A stretch of 24,823 nt of DNA from an uncultured Acetatifactor sp. (GTDB taxonomy: Bacteria > Bacillota > Clostridia > Lachnospirales > Lachnospiraceae). Positions 7,225 through 15,163 of the stretch are shown one piece after another (the stretch's first letter is position 1; the number at the start of each line of letters is the position of its first letter). Below the pieces are notes generated by a model. It ran no database searches, was not told the origin of the DNA, and worked only from the letters and a program-made list of their open reading frames with translations. Where the stretch lies: contig CAJUGL010000051.1 in assembly GCA_910586515.1 (NCBI GenBank), forward strand, positions 1 through 24,823. Reading direction: 5' to 3'. Position numbers and translations under genes: made by a program.

Positions 7225-9012
7225 ATGGGCAGACGTCACAATACACTGTTTGGATACCGGATTTACAGGAAGAAATTTTGGGGAACGGCTGCGGTGATGC
7301 TGCTGATGACGGCTGCGGTTTTTCTCGGAATGCTCGCTTTTTTTGTCAATACCTGGATGTCAGCGCTGGGAAGCCAGGTGCAGAGCAGTTTTCTGGAATG
7401 GGAACGGCAGCTGGCGGATATTCGGGAGTTGGCGGAAGATTATGTCAACAGTCTGTATGGGAAAGAAACGCTGATGGAAGATCTGGCCGCACTTTTTTCA
7501 GTGGAAAATATGACGGAATATCTGCAGATCAGGAGGCAGAACAGTCTGGGCAGAACAGAACAGATCCGCTATCTGCCGGCAGATGTGAAAAACGTGCTTG
7601 CAGACAGCCGCAGCAAGATCAGCAGTGTAACTCTTCGATCGGAGAGCGGAAGGAAGACGATATGGCTTCAAAGCATGGATGTTTGCCTGTCCTTTGACGG
7701 GAGGGGGCAGGAGGGGAGTCCTATGGGAGATATTCTTGCGGCTTCCTGTTCGGTGAGAGATCCACAGCATATGGGTACCACAATGGGAACTATGGAATTC
7801 TGGGTCAGCAGCAGGGATATCTATGGGAGAAATTGGGAAATTCCGGTGTCCGTGGAAGTTCTGGAGACAGACGGACAGGTCCTGTGGGACAGCGGCCTGG
7901 AGGGCAGGGAGAAGATCTGGCTGGAGCAGGCTTCCCGGGAGACGGAGATGAGAGGATGGATCCGGGAGGGACTCGGGGTATTTTATGTGCAGCTTGAGTC
8001 CGGCCAGAGCGGTCACCGGTTCATCGCGGTGAAGGACATTGTCTCTGCCATGTGGGATAATATATATGTGCTGGCAGTACTGTTCACCGCGCTGATGCTG
8101 ATCAATGGGGGAATATTGCTGAGCAGCTATGCGGGAATTCGTTCCGATGCAAATTTTCTGTCTCTGATCATGACCATGCTGTCCGACATGGAGGGAGGCC
8201 GTTTTGAGGAAATGCAAAAGCGCGCGCTGCCGGACCGGCACAGAGAAAATGAGTACGGCATGATTGCGGCGGCCCTTCAGGATGTGGGCAGGAAATTGGA
8301 AGGCTACATAGAGACGGAATACATTCTGAAGCTGAAGGAGCAGGAGACCAGGATGCGGGCTTTGCAGCATCAGATCAATCCGCATTTTTTATACAATACG
8401 CTGGAAATGCTGCGCTCCAAGGCGCTTGTGCAGGGGGACCGGGACATGGCGGACGCCATTGTTATGCTTGGAACGCTGTACCGGACAAGAATGCACAAAA
8501 AAGAGTTTGTCTCTCTGAAAGAAGAATTCGCGCTTTTGGAAATGTACTTGAAAATCATGACCATGCGCTATGGGGACAAATTTGTCTATCAGATGGAATT
8601 GGAACAGGCGGCCGGGGAGAGGGAGACGATTGTATTCTGGCTGCAGCCCCTGGCGGAAAACTTTTTTGTCCATGGGTTTGATCGGGAGAGTGAGTACAAT
8701 CTGCTGATTGTCAGGGGGCGGGAGCAGGACGGAGGCATTCTGATTGAGATTTCCGATAACGGGGCAGGTGCAGAACCCGATAAACTGCCGGAGATTCGGA
8801 GGAATATGTATGAGGGAAACGACAATCCGGAGGCGGATATCGGGCTGCGCAATGTCTATATGAGGCTGAAGTATTTTTACAGGGACGGATTTCGTATGGA
8901 TGTTGGAAACCGGGCGGAAGGCGGATTCTGTATATCGGTGTTTCTGCCCCGGGAGGCTGGGGAGAACCGGGACGACTTTACTGTGCAGAATCAGCAGGAG
9001 CGGATTTTATGA
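7225..9012 (+). CDS. Sensor histidine kinase, YesM family
   Basis: ATG 7225 follows GGGAAGGG with suitable spacing; a TTG at 7147 would add 26 polar residues and has no good site. The 595-residue protein has a first membrane span at about residues 18-45, an extracytoplasmic sensor region of about 235 residues and a second span at about 280-304. A HAMP-like linker follows, then a His_kinase domain with HQINPHFLYNTLE (likely phosphorylated His387). The ATPase domain shows the N-box LQPLAENFFVHG (Asn479), G1 DNGAG (511-515) and G2 DIGLRN (538-543). YesM kinases usually sit beside LplABC-type importers and sense extracellular sugars, with the response regulator next door, as here (33 bases on). 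Confidence 0.93.
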   Translation: MGRRHNTLFGYRIYRKKFWGTAAVMLLMTAAVFLGMLAFFVNTWMSALGSQVQSSFLEWERQLADIRELAEDYVNSLYGKETLMEDLAALFSVENMTEYLQIRRQNSLGRTEQIRYLPADVKNVLADSRSKISSVTLRSESGRKTIWLQSMDVCLSFDGRGQEGSPMGDILAASCSVRDPQHMGTTMGTMEFWVSSRDIYGRNWEIPVSVEVLETDGQVLWDSGLEGREKIWLEQASRETEMRGWIREGLGVFYVQLESGQSGHRFIAVKDIVSAMWDNIYVLAVLFTALMLINGGILLSSYAGIRSDANFLSLIMTMLSDMEGGRFEEMQKRALPDRHRENEYGMIAAALQDVGRKLEGYIETEYILKLKEQETRMRALQHQINPHFLYNTLEMLRSKALVQGDRDMADAIVMLGTLYRTRMHKKEFVSLKEEFALLEMYLKIMTMRYGDKFVYQMELEQAAGERETIVFWLQPLAENFFVHGFDRESEYNLLIVRGREQDGGILIEISDNGAGAEPDKLPEIRRNMYEGNDNPEADIGLRNVYMRLKYFYRDGFRMDVGNRAEGGFCISVFLPREAGENRDDFTVQNQQERIL

Positions 9013-9045
9013 TTTGGCAAACCTGCCTGGAAAAAGGAGGGAAGG

Positions 9046-9804
9046 ATGTACACATTGCTCATCGTAGATGATGAACCGGCAGTTCTGGAGGGGATCAGCA
9101 GGATTCTGGACTGGAAGGCATTGGGATTTGGACGGGTCAGGACGGCCAGGAGCTGTTATGAGGTAATTTCTCATGTGGTGGACTGGAAGCCGGATGTGTG
9201 TCTGGTAGATGTGCGGATCGGCGATGAGTTCGGCTATGAATTGATCAATCATCTGAACAGCATGGGCATCCTGTCCAATTATGTCATGATGAGCGGATAC
9301 GACGAGTTCGACTATGCCTGTGAGGCTCTGCGCTGCGGCGCCCTGGATTATCTGCTGAAACCTGTGGATAAAGATAAGCTGAGGAAACGTATGGAGCAGA
9401 TCATCGTGGAAAAGCTGCACGGCACACTTCCGGAACAGAAAGGGGAGAATCAGGACCCTGTGCTGGGGCGCCCGTACGAAGAATTGTCTCCGCTGATTCG
9501 GAAAATCGTCATGATGACCGCCATGGAATACGGGCAGCATGTTTCTCTGAAAAGCATGGCAGACCGCTTTCGAATGAATGCCACTTATCTGGGGCAGATT
9601 TTTATCAGAGAGACAGGAATGAAATTCTCGGAATACCTGATGGCCTATCGGATGCAGGTGGCAAAGGAGAGGATACTGAATACGGATGAGAAGATCTCCG
9701 CCATTGCGGCAGGGGTGGGGTATTCCAACTTAAATTATTTCTATCAGCATTTTCACGGCTATTATCAGCTGACGCCGTCGGAGATAAGGCAGAGCAATAC
9801 ATAG
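9046..9804 (+). CDS. Response regulator, YesN type (receiver plus AraC-type DNA-binding domain)
   Basis: ATG 9046 follows AAAAAGGAGGGAAGG. The 252-residue protein has a receiver domain at residues 1-125 with the acidic pair Asp8-Asp9, phospho-acceptor Asp55 (LVDVRIG) and Lys105 (LLKPVDK). A double helix-turn-helix AraC domain follows at about 155-250, including IAAGVGYSNLNYFYQHFHGY. Many YesN proteins are 400-550 residues with a long middle region; this one is compact, with only about 30 linking residues. It is the evident partner of the YesM kinase. The likely target is the importer promoter at 2433 and perhaps its own operon. Confidence 0.93.
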   Translation: MYTLLIVDDEPAVLEGISRILDWKALGFGRVRTARSCYEVISHVVDWKPDVCLVDVRIGDEFGYELINHLNSMGILSNYVMMSGYDEFDYACEALRCGALDYLLKPVDKDKLRKRMEQIIVEKLHGTLPEQKGENQDPVLGRPYEELSPLIRKIVMMTAMEYGQHVSLKSMADRFRMNATYLGQIFIRETGMKFSEYLMAYRMQVAKERILNTDEKISAIAAGVGYSNLNYFYQHFHGYYQLTPSEIRQSNT

Positions 9805-9846
9805 CGTACATAACACATGAAAGTTTGGAAAGGAGATAAAGCAAAA

Positions 9847-11322
9847 ATGAGAGTACTTATGTTTGACATCGACACACTGCGGGCGGACCACATGGGCTGC
9901 TACGGCTACGGTCGGGATACCACCCCGGTGATGGACGAGATTGCAAGTGAGGGAGTGCGGTTTGACGATTATTACTGTCCCAACGCGCCCTGCCTGCCCT
10001 CCCGGGCATCCATGATCAGCGGGCAGTACGGGATTCACAACGGAGTGGTGGGCCACGGGGGAACGGCTGCGGATATGCGTCTCCAGGGCAGAAACAGGAG
10101 TTTTACGGATGAAATATCGGAAAACGGTCTGTTTATGCAGTTCCGGCGTGCAGGTATGCATACGGTGTCCTTTTCCACCTTTGCGGAGCGCCACAGCGCC
10201 TGGTGGTTTAACGCAGGATTCAACGAGTGCGTCAACGTGGGTCGGAGAGGCGGCGAATCAGCGGAGATGGTGACGCCCAGGGTGCTGGAATGGTTGGAAA
10301 AGAACGGAAAAGAAGACAACTGGATGATGCATGTACATTATTGGGATCCCCACACCCCTTACCGTACGCCGGCGGATTACAAAAGTCCCCTGGCAGGCAC
10401 GGAAATGCCGGACGACTGGATCACGGAGGAGATTTTCGGGGAACATTTGCTGCATATAGGACCCCACGGTGCCAATGAGATCAACATGTGGAACGACGAT
10501 CATTTTGCCCAGTGGCCCAAGCATCCCGGCAGCCTGAAGACCCTGGAGGAGGCCAAGCGCTTCCTGAATGCCTATGACGACGGCATACGGTATACGGACG
10601 ACAATATCGGCAGAATTATCGGCTGGCTGAAGGAAAACGGACTTTATGACGATGACCTGGCGATCATCATCACTGCGGACCATGGGGAAGATCTGGGAGA
10701 ATTCGGCGTGTACGCGGAGCATGGGTTTGCTGACGATCCGGTGTGCCGCATTCCCCTGATTGTCCGCTGGCCCGGAATCCGGAAAGGCGCGGTGGTAAAG
10801 GGCTTCCATGATAATACGGACCTGGCCCCCACTGTACAGGAGCTTCTGGGTACATCCCTTGTGACCTGGGATAACTTCCGCTATGACGGCGTATCCTTTG
10901 CCAAAGCGCTGAAGGACGGCACGGACTGCTCCAAACCTTATGCGGTGCTGACCCAGTGCGCCCATGTTTGCCAGAGAAGCGTGCGGTTTGACGATTATAT
11001 CTATATCCGCACCATCCACGGAGGCGGACATATTCTGCCCAGAGAGATGCTGTTCCATGTGAAGGATGATCCTCATGAGCTGCATAATCTGGCCCAGGAG
11101 AGACCGGAACTGTGCGCAAAAGGAGCGAAGATGATTCTGGATTGGACGGACAGCATGATGGAGAGTTCCCGCTTTGATGCGGATCCCATGTGGACTGTCA
11201 TGCGGGAAGGCGGACCGGAGCACTGCAGAGGCGCTCTGCAGGGATATATGGAGCGCATCAAGGGTACGTCCCGGGAGTACGGAATTGAGCTGCTGCAGGA
11301 GCAGTATAAGGATTTTCTGTAG
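9847..11322 (+). CDS. Sulfatase-superfamily hydrolase, Cys-type, cytoplasmic
   Basis: ATG 9847 (MRVLMFDIDTLRADH) is chosen because AAAGGAG (9829-9835) lies 11 bases upstream; the ATG at 9817 has no site. The 491-residue length is normal. Metal-binding Asp7 and Asp9 sit at the N-terminus. The active-site motif CLPSR is at 49-53, where Cys49 would be oxidised to formylglycine. ITADHGEDLGEFG (Asp278, His279) supplies the second metal-ligand group. There is no signal peptide, so it should work on imported substrate. Cys-type enzymes in anaerobes need the radical-SAM maturase anSME, which is not in this window. The same motif occurs in phosphonate monoester hydrolases and phosphodiesterases, so sulfate specificity is likely but not proven. 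It lies 42 bases after the response regulator, probably in the same operon. Confidence 0.9.
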   Translation: MRVLMFDIDTLRADHMGCYGYGRDTTPVMDEIASEGVRFDDYYCPNAPCLPSRASMISGQYGIHNGVVGHGGTAADMRLQGRNRSFTDEISENGLFMQFRRAGMHTVSFSTFAERHSAWWFNAGFNECVNVGRRGGESAEMVTPRVLEWLEKNGKEDNWMMHVHYWDPHTPYRTPADYKSPLAGTEMPDDWITEEIFGEHLLHIGPHGANEINMWNDDHFAQWPKHPGSLKTLEEAKRFLNAYDDGIRYTDDNIGRIIGWLKENGLYDDDLAIIITADHGEDLGEFGVYAEHGFADDPVCRIPLIVRWPGIRKGAVVKGFHDNTDLAPTVQELLGTSLVTWDNFRYDGVSFAKALKDGTDCSKPYAVLTQCAHVCQRSVRFDDYIYIRTIHGGGHILPREMLFHVKDDPHELHNLAQERPELCAKGAKMILDWTDSMMESSRFDADPMWTVMREGGPEHCRGALQGYMERIKGTSREYGIELLQEQYKDFL

Positions 11323-11370
11323 AATACAGCCGATGAGAACGGAAAGCTATAACACAGGGTAAAATTATAC

Positions 11371-11400
11371 GGGAGTTCTCTCATATAAGAGGGAACTCCC
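11371..11400. terminator. Bidirectional terminator hairpin between convergent units
   Basis: GGGAGTTCTCTC (11371-11382) pairs over 12 bp (one G-U) with GAGGGAACTCCC (11389-11400) around loop ATATAA. Downstream on the plus strand there is only a poor U-tract (GTTGCTTTGG). On the minus strand the stem is followed by GTATAATTTTACC, somewhat better. It separates the sulfatase from the amino acid importer on the opposite strand. Confidence 0.7.
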
Positions 11401-11456
11401 GTTGCTTTGGTATCAAAATAATTGCCGGGGATGAATTTTCAAATACGCCCTGGCTT

Positions 11457-12200
11457 TTACAGCACCTTGGCCAGGAAATCCCGGGTCCTGGGCTGCTTCG
11501 GCGCGGAAAAAATTTCCTCCGGCGTACCTTCCTCCACGATTTTGCCGTCTGCCATGAAAATCACCCTGTCCGCCATCTCTCTGGCAAAGCCCATCTCATG
11601 GGTGACCACCACCATGGTCATGCCTTCTCTGGCCAGTTCCTTCATTACTTCCAGAACCTCCCCTACCATCTCCGGGTCCAAAGCTGAGGTTGGCTCATCA
11701 AACAGCATTACCTCCGGATCCATGCAAAGAGCCCGGACAATGGCTATACGCTGTTTCTGGCCGCCGGAGAGCTGACTGGGGTAGGCATCCGCCCGGTCAG
11801 CCAGTCCCACCCGTTCCAACAGGGCCCTTGCCTGGGTTTCCGCGTCGGCCTGGGATTTTTTCAGCAGCTTCATGGGAGCCAGGGTCATGTTTTTCAGAAT
11901 GGTCATATGAGGAAACAGGTTAAAGTGCTGAAATACCATTCCCATTTTCTGCCGGTGGATATTGATGTTGGTCTTTTTGTCCGTGATATCCGTGCCTTCG
12001 AAGAGAATCTGCCCTCCGGTGGGAACTTCCAGGAGATTCAGACACCGCAGGAAGGTGGACTTTCCGGAGCCGGAGGGCCCGATCACCACCACCACTTCCC
12101 CCTTGTGGATGTCCAGGGACACACCGTCCAGGGCGTGGATGTCTCCCTCCTTAAAATGCTTCTGTACGTTTTTTGATGTAATGATTGTATCAGCGCTCAC
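11457..12200 (-). CDS. Polar amino acid ABC transporter ATP-binding protein (GlnQ type)
   Basis: The 247-residue cytoplasmic ATPase starts at GTG 12200, with AAAGGAGG about 10 bases upstream inside the permease gene, which it overlaps by 11 bases. Motifs are complete: Walker A GPSGSGKST (41-49), Q-loop Gln91, signature LSGGQ (144-148), Walker B VMLFDEP with Asp168-Glu169, and switch His201. The sequence FNLFPHMTILKN after the Q-loop is typical of the PAAT family (glutamine, histidine, arginine, cystine). It is translationally coupled to the permease. The exact amino acid cannot be told from this subunit. Confidence 0.95.
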   Translation of the reverse strand: MSADTIITSKNVQKHFKEGDIHALDGVSLDIHKGEVVVVIGPSGSGKSTFLRCLNLLEVPTGGQILFEGTDITDKKTNINIHRQKMGMVFQHFNLFPHMTILKNMTLAPMKLLKKSQADAETQARALLERVGLADRADAYPSQLSGGQKQRIAIVRALCMDPEVMLFDEPTSALDPEMVGEVLEVMKELAREGMTMVVVTHEMGFAREMADRVIFMADGKIVEEGTPEEIFSAPKQPRTRDFLAKVL

Positions 12201-12972
12201 TGCTTCTCAGCCTCCTTTCCAGTCTTCCTACCAGGAAGGTGAAGAACATTACCAGGATCAGGTAGATCAAAGCGGACATCAGCAGCGGGAACAGATAATC
12301 GTAACAGTTGCCGCCGATAATATTGCCGGCGTAGGTAACATCCGTCAGGCCAACATAGCCGGCCACTGCGGTTTCCTTCAGCAGGACAATAAATTCGTTT
12401 GCCAGGGTGGGCAGCACGGCCTTGAACGCCTGGGGCAGGATGATGTACCTCATGGTGGACACATAGCCGAAGCCAAGACTGCGTCCCGCCTCCATCTGGC
12501 CTGCGTCAATGGACATGATGCCGCCCCGGATGATCTCAGCCACATAGGCCCCGGAATTGATGCCGAAGGAAATGGCGCCTACCATGACCTTATTCCTGCT
12601 GGAGGCGAAGATGACGAAATACATGATCATCAGCTGCACCACCATGGGCGTGCCCCGGATCACGGTCAGGTACACCTTGGCCAGAGCGTTCAGGAAACCC
12701 AGGAAAAACTTGCCGGGTCCCTGCATTTCCGTGTGGTTTTTGTCCCAGGAGACCCGCACCAGGGAGATCACCACCCCCAGAACCACGCCGATCAGCAGCG
12801 CCAGAAGGGTCAGCAGCAGGGTATTGCCCAGACCTTTTATGTACATTTGGTATCTGTCATCGAAGACGAAGCTCTTGTAGATGTCGTATCCGATGTCGTT
12901 CAGCCATTCGGGGCCGTTCTGTATCCAGTCCGGTGCCACCAGGGGCCAGTTTTGTGAGGCGGATGGTCTCAT
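12190..12972 (-). CDS. Polar amino acid ABC transporter permease (GlnP/HisM type)
   Basis: ATG 12972 has AAAGGAG 7-8 bases upstream. The 260-residue protein carries an N-terminal soluble stretch of about 45 residues, longer than usual. About five membrane spans follow, the first at GNTLLLTLLALLIGVVLGVV. RGTPMVVQLM and EAGRSLGFGYVSTMRYIILP (the EAA loop docking the ATPase) are hallmark His/Glu/Gln/Arg-family permease signatures. Only one permease gene is present, so it probably works as a homodimer. It follows the binding-protein gene after a 253-base spacer and overlaps the ATPase gene. Confidence 0.94.
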   Translation of the reverse strand: MRPSASQNWPLVAPDWIQNGPEWLNDIGYDIYKSFVFDDRYQMYIKGLGNTLLLTLLALLIGVVLGVVISLVRVSWDKNHTEMQGPGKFFLGFLNALAKVYLTVIRGTPMVVQLMIMYFVIFASSRNKVMVGAISFGINSGAYVAEIIRGGIMSIDAGQMEAGRSLGFGYVSTMRYIILPQAFKAVLPTLANEFIVLLKETAVAGYVGLTDVTYAGNIIGGNCYDYLFPLLMSALIYLILVMFFTFLVGRLERRLRSSER

Positions 12973-13100
12973 GGGTCGTTCTCCTTTTTCTCATTAATGT
13001 ATCTGTGGGCGGCAGCCTGTTCAGCGCCTGCCAACTGCTTTTCCGATCTCCGGTCCAATGGCAAAGGAGTTGAAAAAGACAAGCAGGATTCGGAACACAG

Positions 13101-13133
13101 CACATTACCCCGCCGGGAACGACGGGGTATGTG
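13101..13133 (-). promoter_or_regulatory. Stable hairpin between binding-protein and permease genes
   Basis: On the minus strand CACATACCCCG pairs with CGGGGT-A-ATGTG: 11 bp with one bulged A, loop about 10 bases. No U-tract follows immediately. In the 253-base spacer after the binding-protein gene, it could act as a 3' protecting element or partial attenuator, giving more binding protein than membrane subunits. Confidence 0.5.
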
Positions 13134-13225
13134 ACATTTGCTGCATTGCAGACAGAGGATGCTGTTGTCTGCGGCAGTTTTGCCTGGGGCGCTGATGGCT
13201 CTTTTTCGATGTTTTGCAGATTCGA

Positions 13226-14203
13226 TTATTCTGCGGTAATATACTTGTCGATGATGCCCTGTACGGTGCCGTCGGCAATCAGCTCCTGGAGAGCGGTATT
13301 TACTGCCTCATAGAGGGCGGTGTTGTCCTTGCTCATGGCGGCGGCATAATCCTCGGTGATATATTCGGTATCCAGGATCTTCAGGCCTTCCACCTCAGCT
13401 ACGAAAGCCTTGGCAGGCTCGTTGTCGATGACCACGCAGTCCACCTTGCCTGTCTTCAGGGCCTGCACGGCGTCTGCGCCCTTGCTGTAGCGGTCAATGG
13501 TGCCCAGTTCTTTCTTCTCGATATCGTCTGTGGTGTAAATATCGCCTGTGGTATTGCGCTGCACGCCGATCACATGACTTGCGCCTTCCGCAAACAGATC
13601 GTCTGCGCTTGTGATGTCGCTGTCCTCATTGACGATGATCACCTGTACTCCTGTGGCATAGCTCACGGTGAAATCCACTTCCTCCTGACGGTCAGGGGTA
13701 ACGGTCATGCCTGCCAGGCCGAGATCAGCCTTTCCGCCCTTCACTGCCTCGGTGATGGAGTCGAACTCCATGTCGTCGATCTGCAGTTCCAGGCCCAGTT
13801 TTCCGGCAATGGCGTCTGCGATTTCCGCGTCGATGCCTACAACCTGTCCGCCTTCCACATATTCATAAGGCGGGAATGCCGCATTGGTAGCCATGGTGAG
13901 CTTTCCTTCCACGGCGGTGGTAAAGCCTTCTGCTTCGCCGGAGGCGTCAGAGCCGTCCGCCGCGTCGGAACTGTCGGAAGCCTGGGAGCCATCCGCTGCG
14001 TCAGAACTGTCGGAAGCCTGGGAGCTATCCGCCGCGTCGGAACTGTCGGAAGCCTCGGAGCCTTCTGCTGTGTCTGAGCTGCTCTCTGCGGAGCTGCTGT
14101 CCTGGCTTGAGTTGTCATTGCTGGTGGGTGTGCTGCCGCAGGCTGCCATGGACAGGGCCATGACGGAAGCAAGCAGCAGTGCAGTCAGTTTTTTCATTTT
14201 CAT
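13226..14203 (-). CDS. Polar amino acid-binding lipoprotein (SBP_bac_3)
   Basis: ATG 14203 (MKMKKLTALLL) has GGGAGG 8 bases upstream; reading further upstream adds a non-conserved 46 residues. The 325-residue product has a signal peptide and lipobox MAAC (Cys22). A long Ser/Asp/Ala linker to about residue 92 includes three 12-residue repeats at 52-87. The family 3 domain then starts FTTAVEGKLTMATNAAFPPY. GIDAEIADAIAGKLG, the motif LAGMTVTPDRQEEVDFT and the C-terminal LIADGTVQGIIDKY are typical. It delivers a polar amino acid to the permease and ATPase encoded downstream on the same strand. The precise ligand is not readable; the ArgR-like boxes upstream hint weakly at a basic amino acid. Confidence 0.94.
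   Translation of the reverse strand: MKMKKLTALLLASVMALSMAACGSTPTSNDNSSQDSSSAESSSDTAEGSEASDSSDAADSSQASDSSDAADGSQASDSSDAADGSDASGEAEGFTTAVEGKLTMATNAAFPPYEYVEGGQVVGIDAEIADAIAGKLGLELQIDDMEFDSITEAVKGGKADLGLAGMTVTPDRQEEVDFTVSYATGVQVIIVNEDSDITSADDLFAEGASHVIGVQRNTTGDIYTTDDIEKKELGTIDRYSKGADAVQALKTGKVDCVVIDNEPAKAFVAEVEGLKILDTEYITEDYAAAMSKDNTALYEAVNTALQELIADGTVQGIIDKYITAE
13943..14050 (-). repeat. Three tandem 36-bp repeats in the lipoprotein linker
   Basis: Three head-to-tail 36-base units (13943-13978, 13979-14014, 14015-14050), nearly identical, each encode SDSSDAADGSQA or a close variant. The unit is a multiple of three, so slippage changes linker length in frame. Confidence 0.85.
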
Positions 14204-14291
14204 AATCGTATCCTCCCTAATGATAACAATTGCGTTCTGCCGGAGGCGCCGAGCCGGCCGGATATCGGACTGCCTCTGCGGAACAAAGCCG

Positions 14292-14320
14292 ATACTAGCA
14301 CTTTGTGCATAAAATGTCAA
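14292..14320 (-). promoter_or_regulatory. Sigma-A promoter of the amino acid importer
   Basis: On the minus strand a perfect -35 TTGACA (14315-14320) is 17 bp from -10 TAGTAT (14292-14297). It gives a leader of about 80 bases before the binding-protein start. Palindromes lie upstream at 14354-14399. Confidence 0.75.
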
Positions 14321-14353
14321 TGGATTTCCTGAAAAAATCACGGAAAATTTAGA

Positions 14354-14399
14354 TTTAATGCATATTCATTAAAAATATACATATTTTTATGAATAAAAA
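14354..14399. promoter_or_regulatory. Two AT-rich palindromes upstream of the amino acid importer promoter (ArgR-box-like)
   Basis: TTTAATGCATATTCATTAAA (14354-14373) is a 20-bp palindrome with one mismatched pair. TTTTTAT-GA-ATAAAAA (14384-14399) is a perfect 7-bp inverted repeat. Their centres are about 28 bp apart. The second contains ATGAATAAAAA, shared with the Bacillus arginine-repressor box; the first contains TGAATATGCATT on the other strand. They lie 34-79 bp upstream of the -35, in the 14204-14596 gap, which otherwise holds only the leader and the two promoters. Confidence 0.4.
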
Positions 14400-14447
14400 A
14401 TAACAGGCCGGAGTGCTGTTCGGGCTGTTATAATACTAATAGAGCAG

Positions 14448-14459
14448 GGAAAATTTTCC
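14448..14459. promoter_or_regulatory. 12-bp perfect palindrome upstream of the GNAT promoter
   Basis: GGAAAATTTTCC lies 10 bases before the presumed -35 of the acetyltransferase gene. It resembles half of a CodY-type box (AATTTTC-n-GAAAATT) but lacks the central spacing, so the binding factor is unknown. Confidence 0.3.
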
Positions 14460-14468
14460 GGATAAAAT

Positions 14469-14497
14469 TTGTAAATGAAAGGCAGGCATGATACAAT
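14469..14497 (+). promoter_or_regulatory. Probable promoter of the GNAT gene
   Basis: TTGTAA (14469-14474) and TACAAT (14492-14497) are 17 bp apart, about 100 bases before the start codon. Confidence 0.5.
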
Positions 14498-14596
14498 ATA
14501 CTCCGGGAAAATAATGGAGAGCGATTGGAAATAAAACCGTAAACAGGATACAATTTATGGGCGGAGACAGGAGAAAATGCAGAAAGGAATGGAGAC

Positions 14597-15130
14597 ATGA
14601 TGATTCAATATCGCGGAATAAAAAGAGAAGAAATAGATCGTGGGCTGTTTGCGCAGTTTATTCGTCATCAGGAGGTGACGGACTGCTGGCGGCGGGAAGA
14701 GGGCCAGTGGGTTATCCGGAAGGACCCCTTTACAGACGATTGGTCGGAGGCGGATTATGACAAACTGATTGCCTGTTTAAAAGAGACTCTGGATACGGGA
14801 GGTTTTGTGCTGGGGGCATTTCAGGAGGGGAATCTGAAGGGATTTGCCTCTGTGGAAGCCGCGGTGTTCGGCGGAGAGCAGGGCTATCTGGATCTCTCCT
14901 CCATTCATGTGTCTGAAGATATGCGGGGGAAGGGGATCGGGAAAACCCTGTTTCTGGCGGCCGCGGACTGGGCCAGGCAGCGGGGCGGGCGGAAATTATA
15001 TATATCCGCCCATTCCGCAGTGGAGAGCCAGGCCTTTTACCGGGCTATGGGTTGTGTGGAGGCAGAGGTTTACCACCGGGGCCATGTGGAAGAAGAGCCT
15101 TATGACTGCCAGCTGGAATGCCTCCTGTGA
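14597..15130 (+). CDS. GNAT family N-acetyltransferase
   Basis: The 177-residue protein starts at ATG 14597 (the next codon, ATG 14600, is equally possible; AAAGGA and GGAG lie just upstream). The acetyl-CoA-binding motif A is clear: SSIHVSEDMRGKGIGKTLF, with the Arg/Gln-x-x-Gly-x-Gly/Ala loop at residues 110-115. The motif B-like ESQAFYRAMGCVEAE follows. The C-terminus EEPYDCQLECLL is typical of small Firmicute GNATs. The acceptor cannot be told. It stands alone behind its own promoter and converges on the DUF3892 gene 33 bases away. Confidence 0.9.
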   Translation: MMIQYRGIKREEIDRGLFAQFIRHQEVTDCWRREEGQWVIRKDPFTDDWSEADYDKLIACLKETLDTGGFVLGAFQEGNLKGFASVEAAVFGGEQGYLDLSSIHVSEDMRGKGIGKTLFLAAADWARQRGGRKLYISAHSAVESQAFYRAMGCVEAEVYHRGHVEEEPYDCQLECLL

Positions 15131-15163
15131 CCCGCAGCCGATTCGGATCTGCCGACTGTTTCC

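Noticed and set aside
10258..11223. 321-codon open frame antisense to the sulfatase
   Set aside because: Shadow of a well-supported gene, with no start signal or motif.
13214..14077. 287-codon open frame antisense to the amino acid-binding lipoprotein
   Set aside because: Its repetitive Gly/Ala/Val/Arg composition is the mirror of the Ser/Asp repeats; no ribosome site or family match.
15131..15163. Possible terminator between the convergent GNAT and DUF3892 genes
   Set aside because: Only a short interrupted stem (CAG-CCG / CGG-CTG) without a U-tract.
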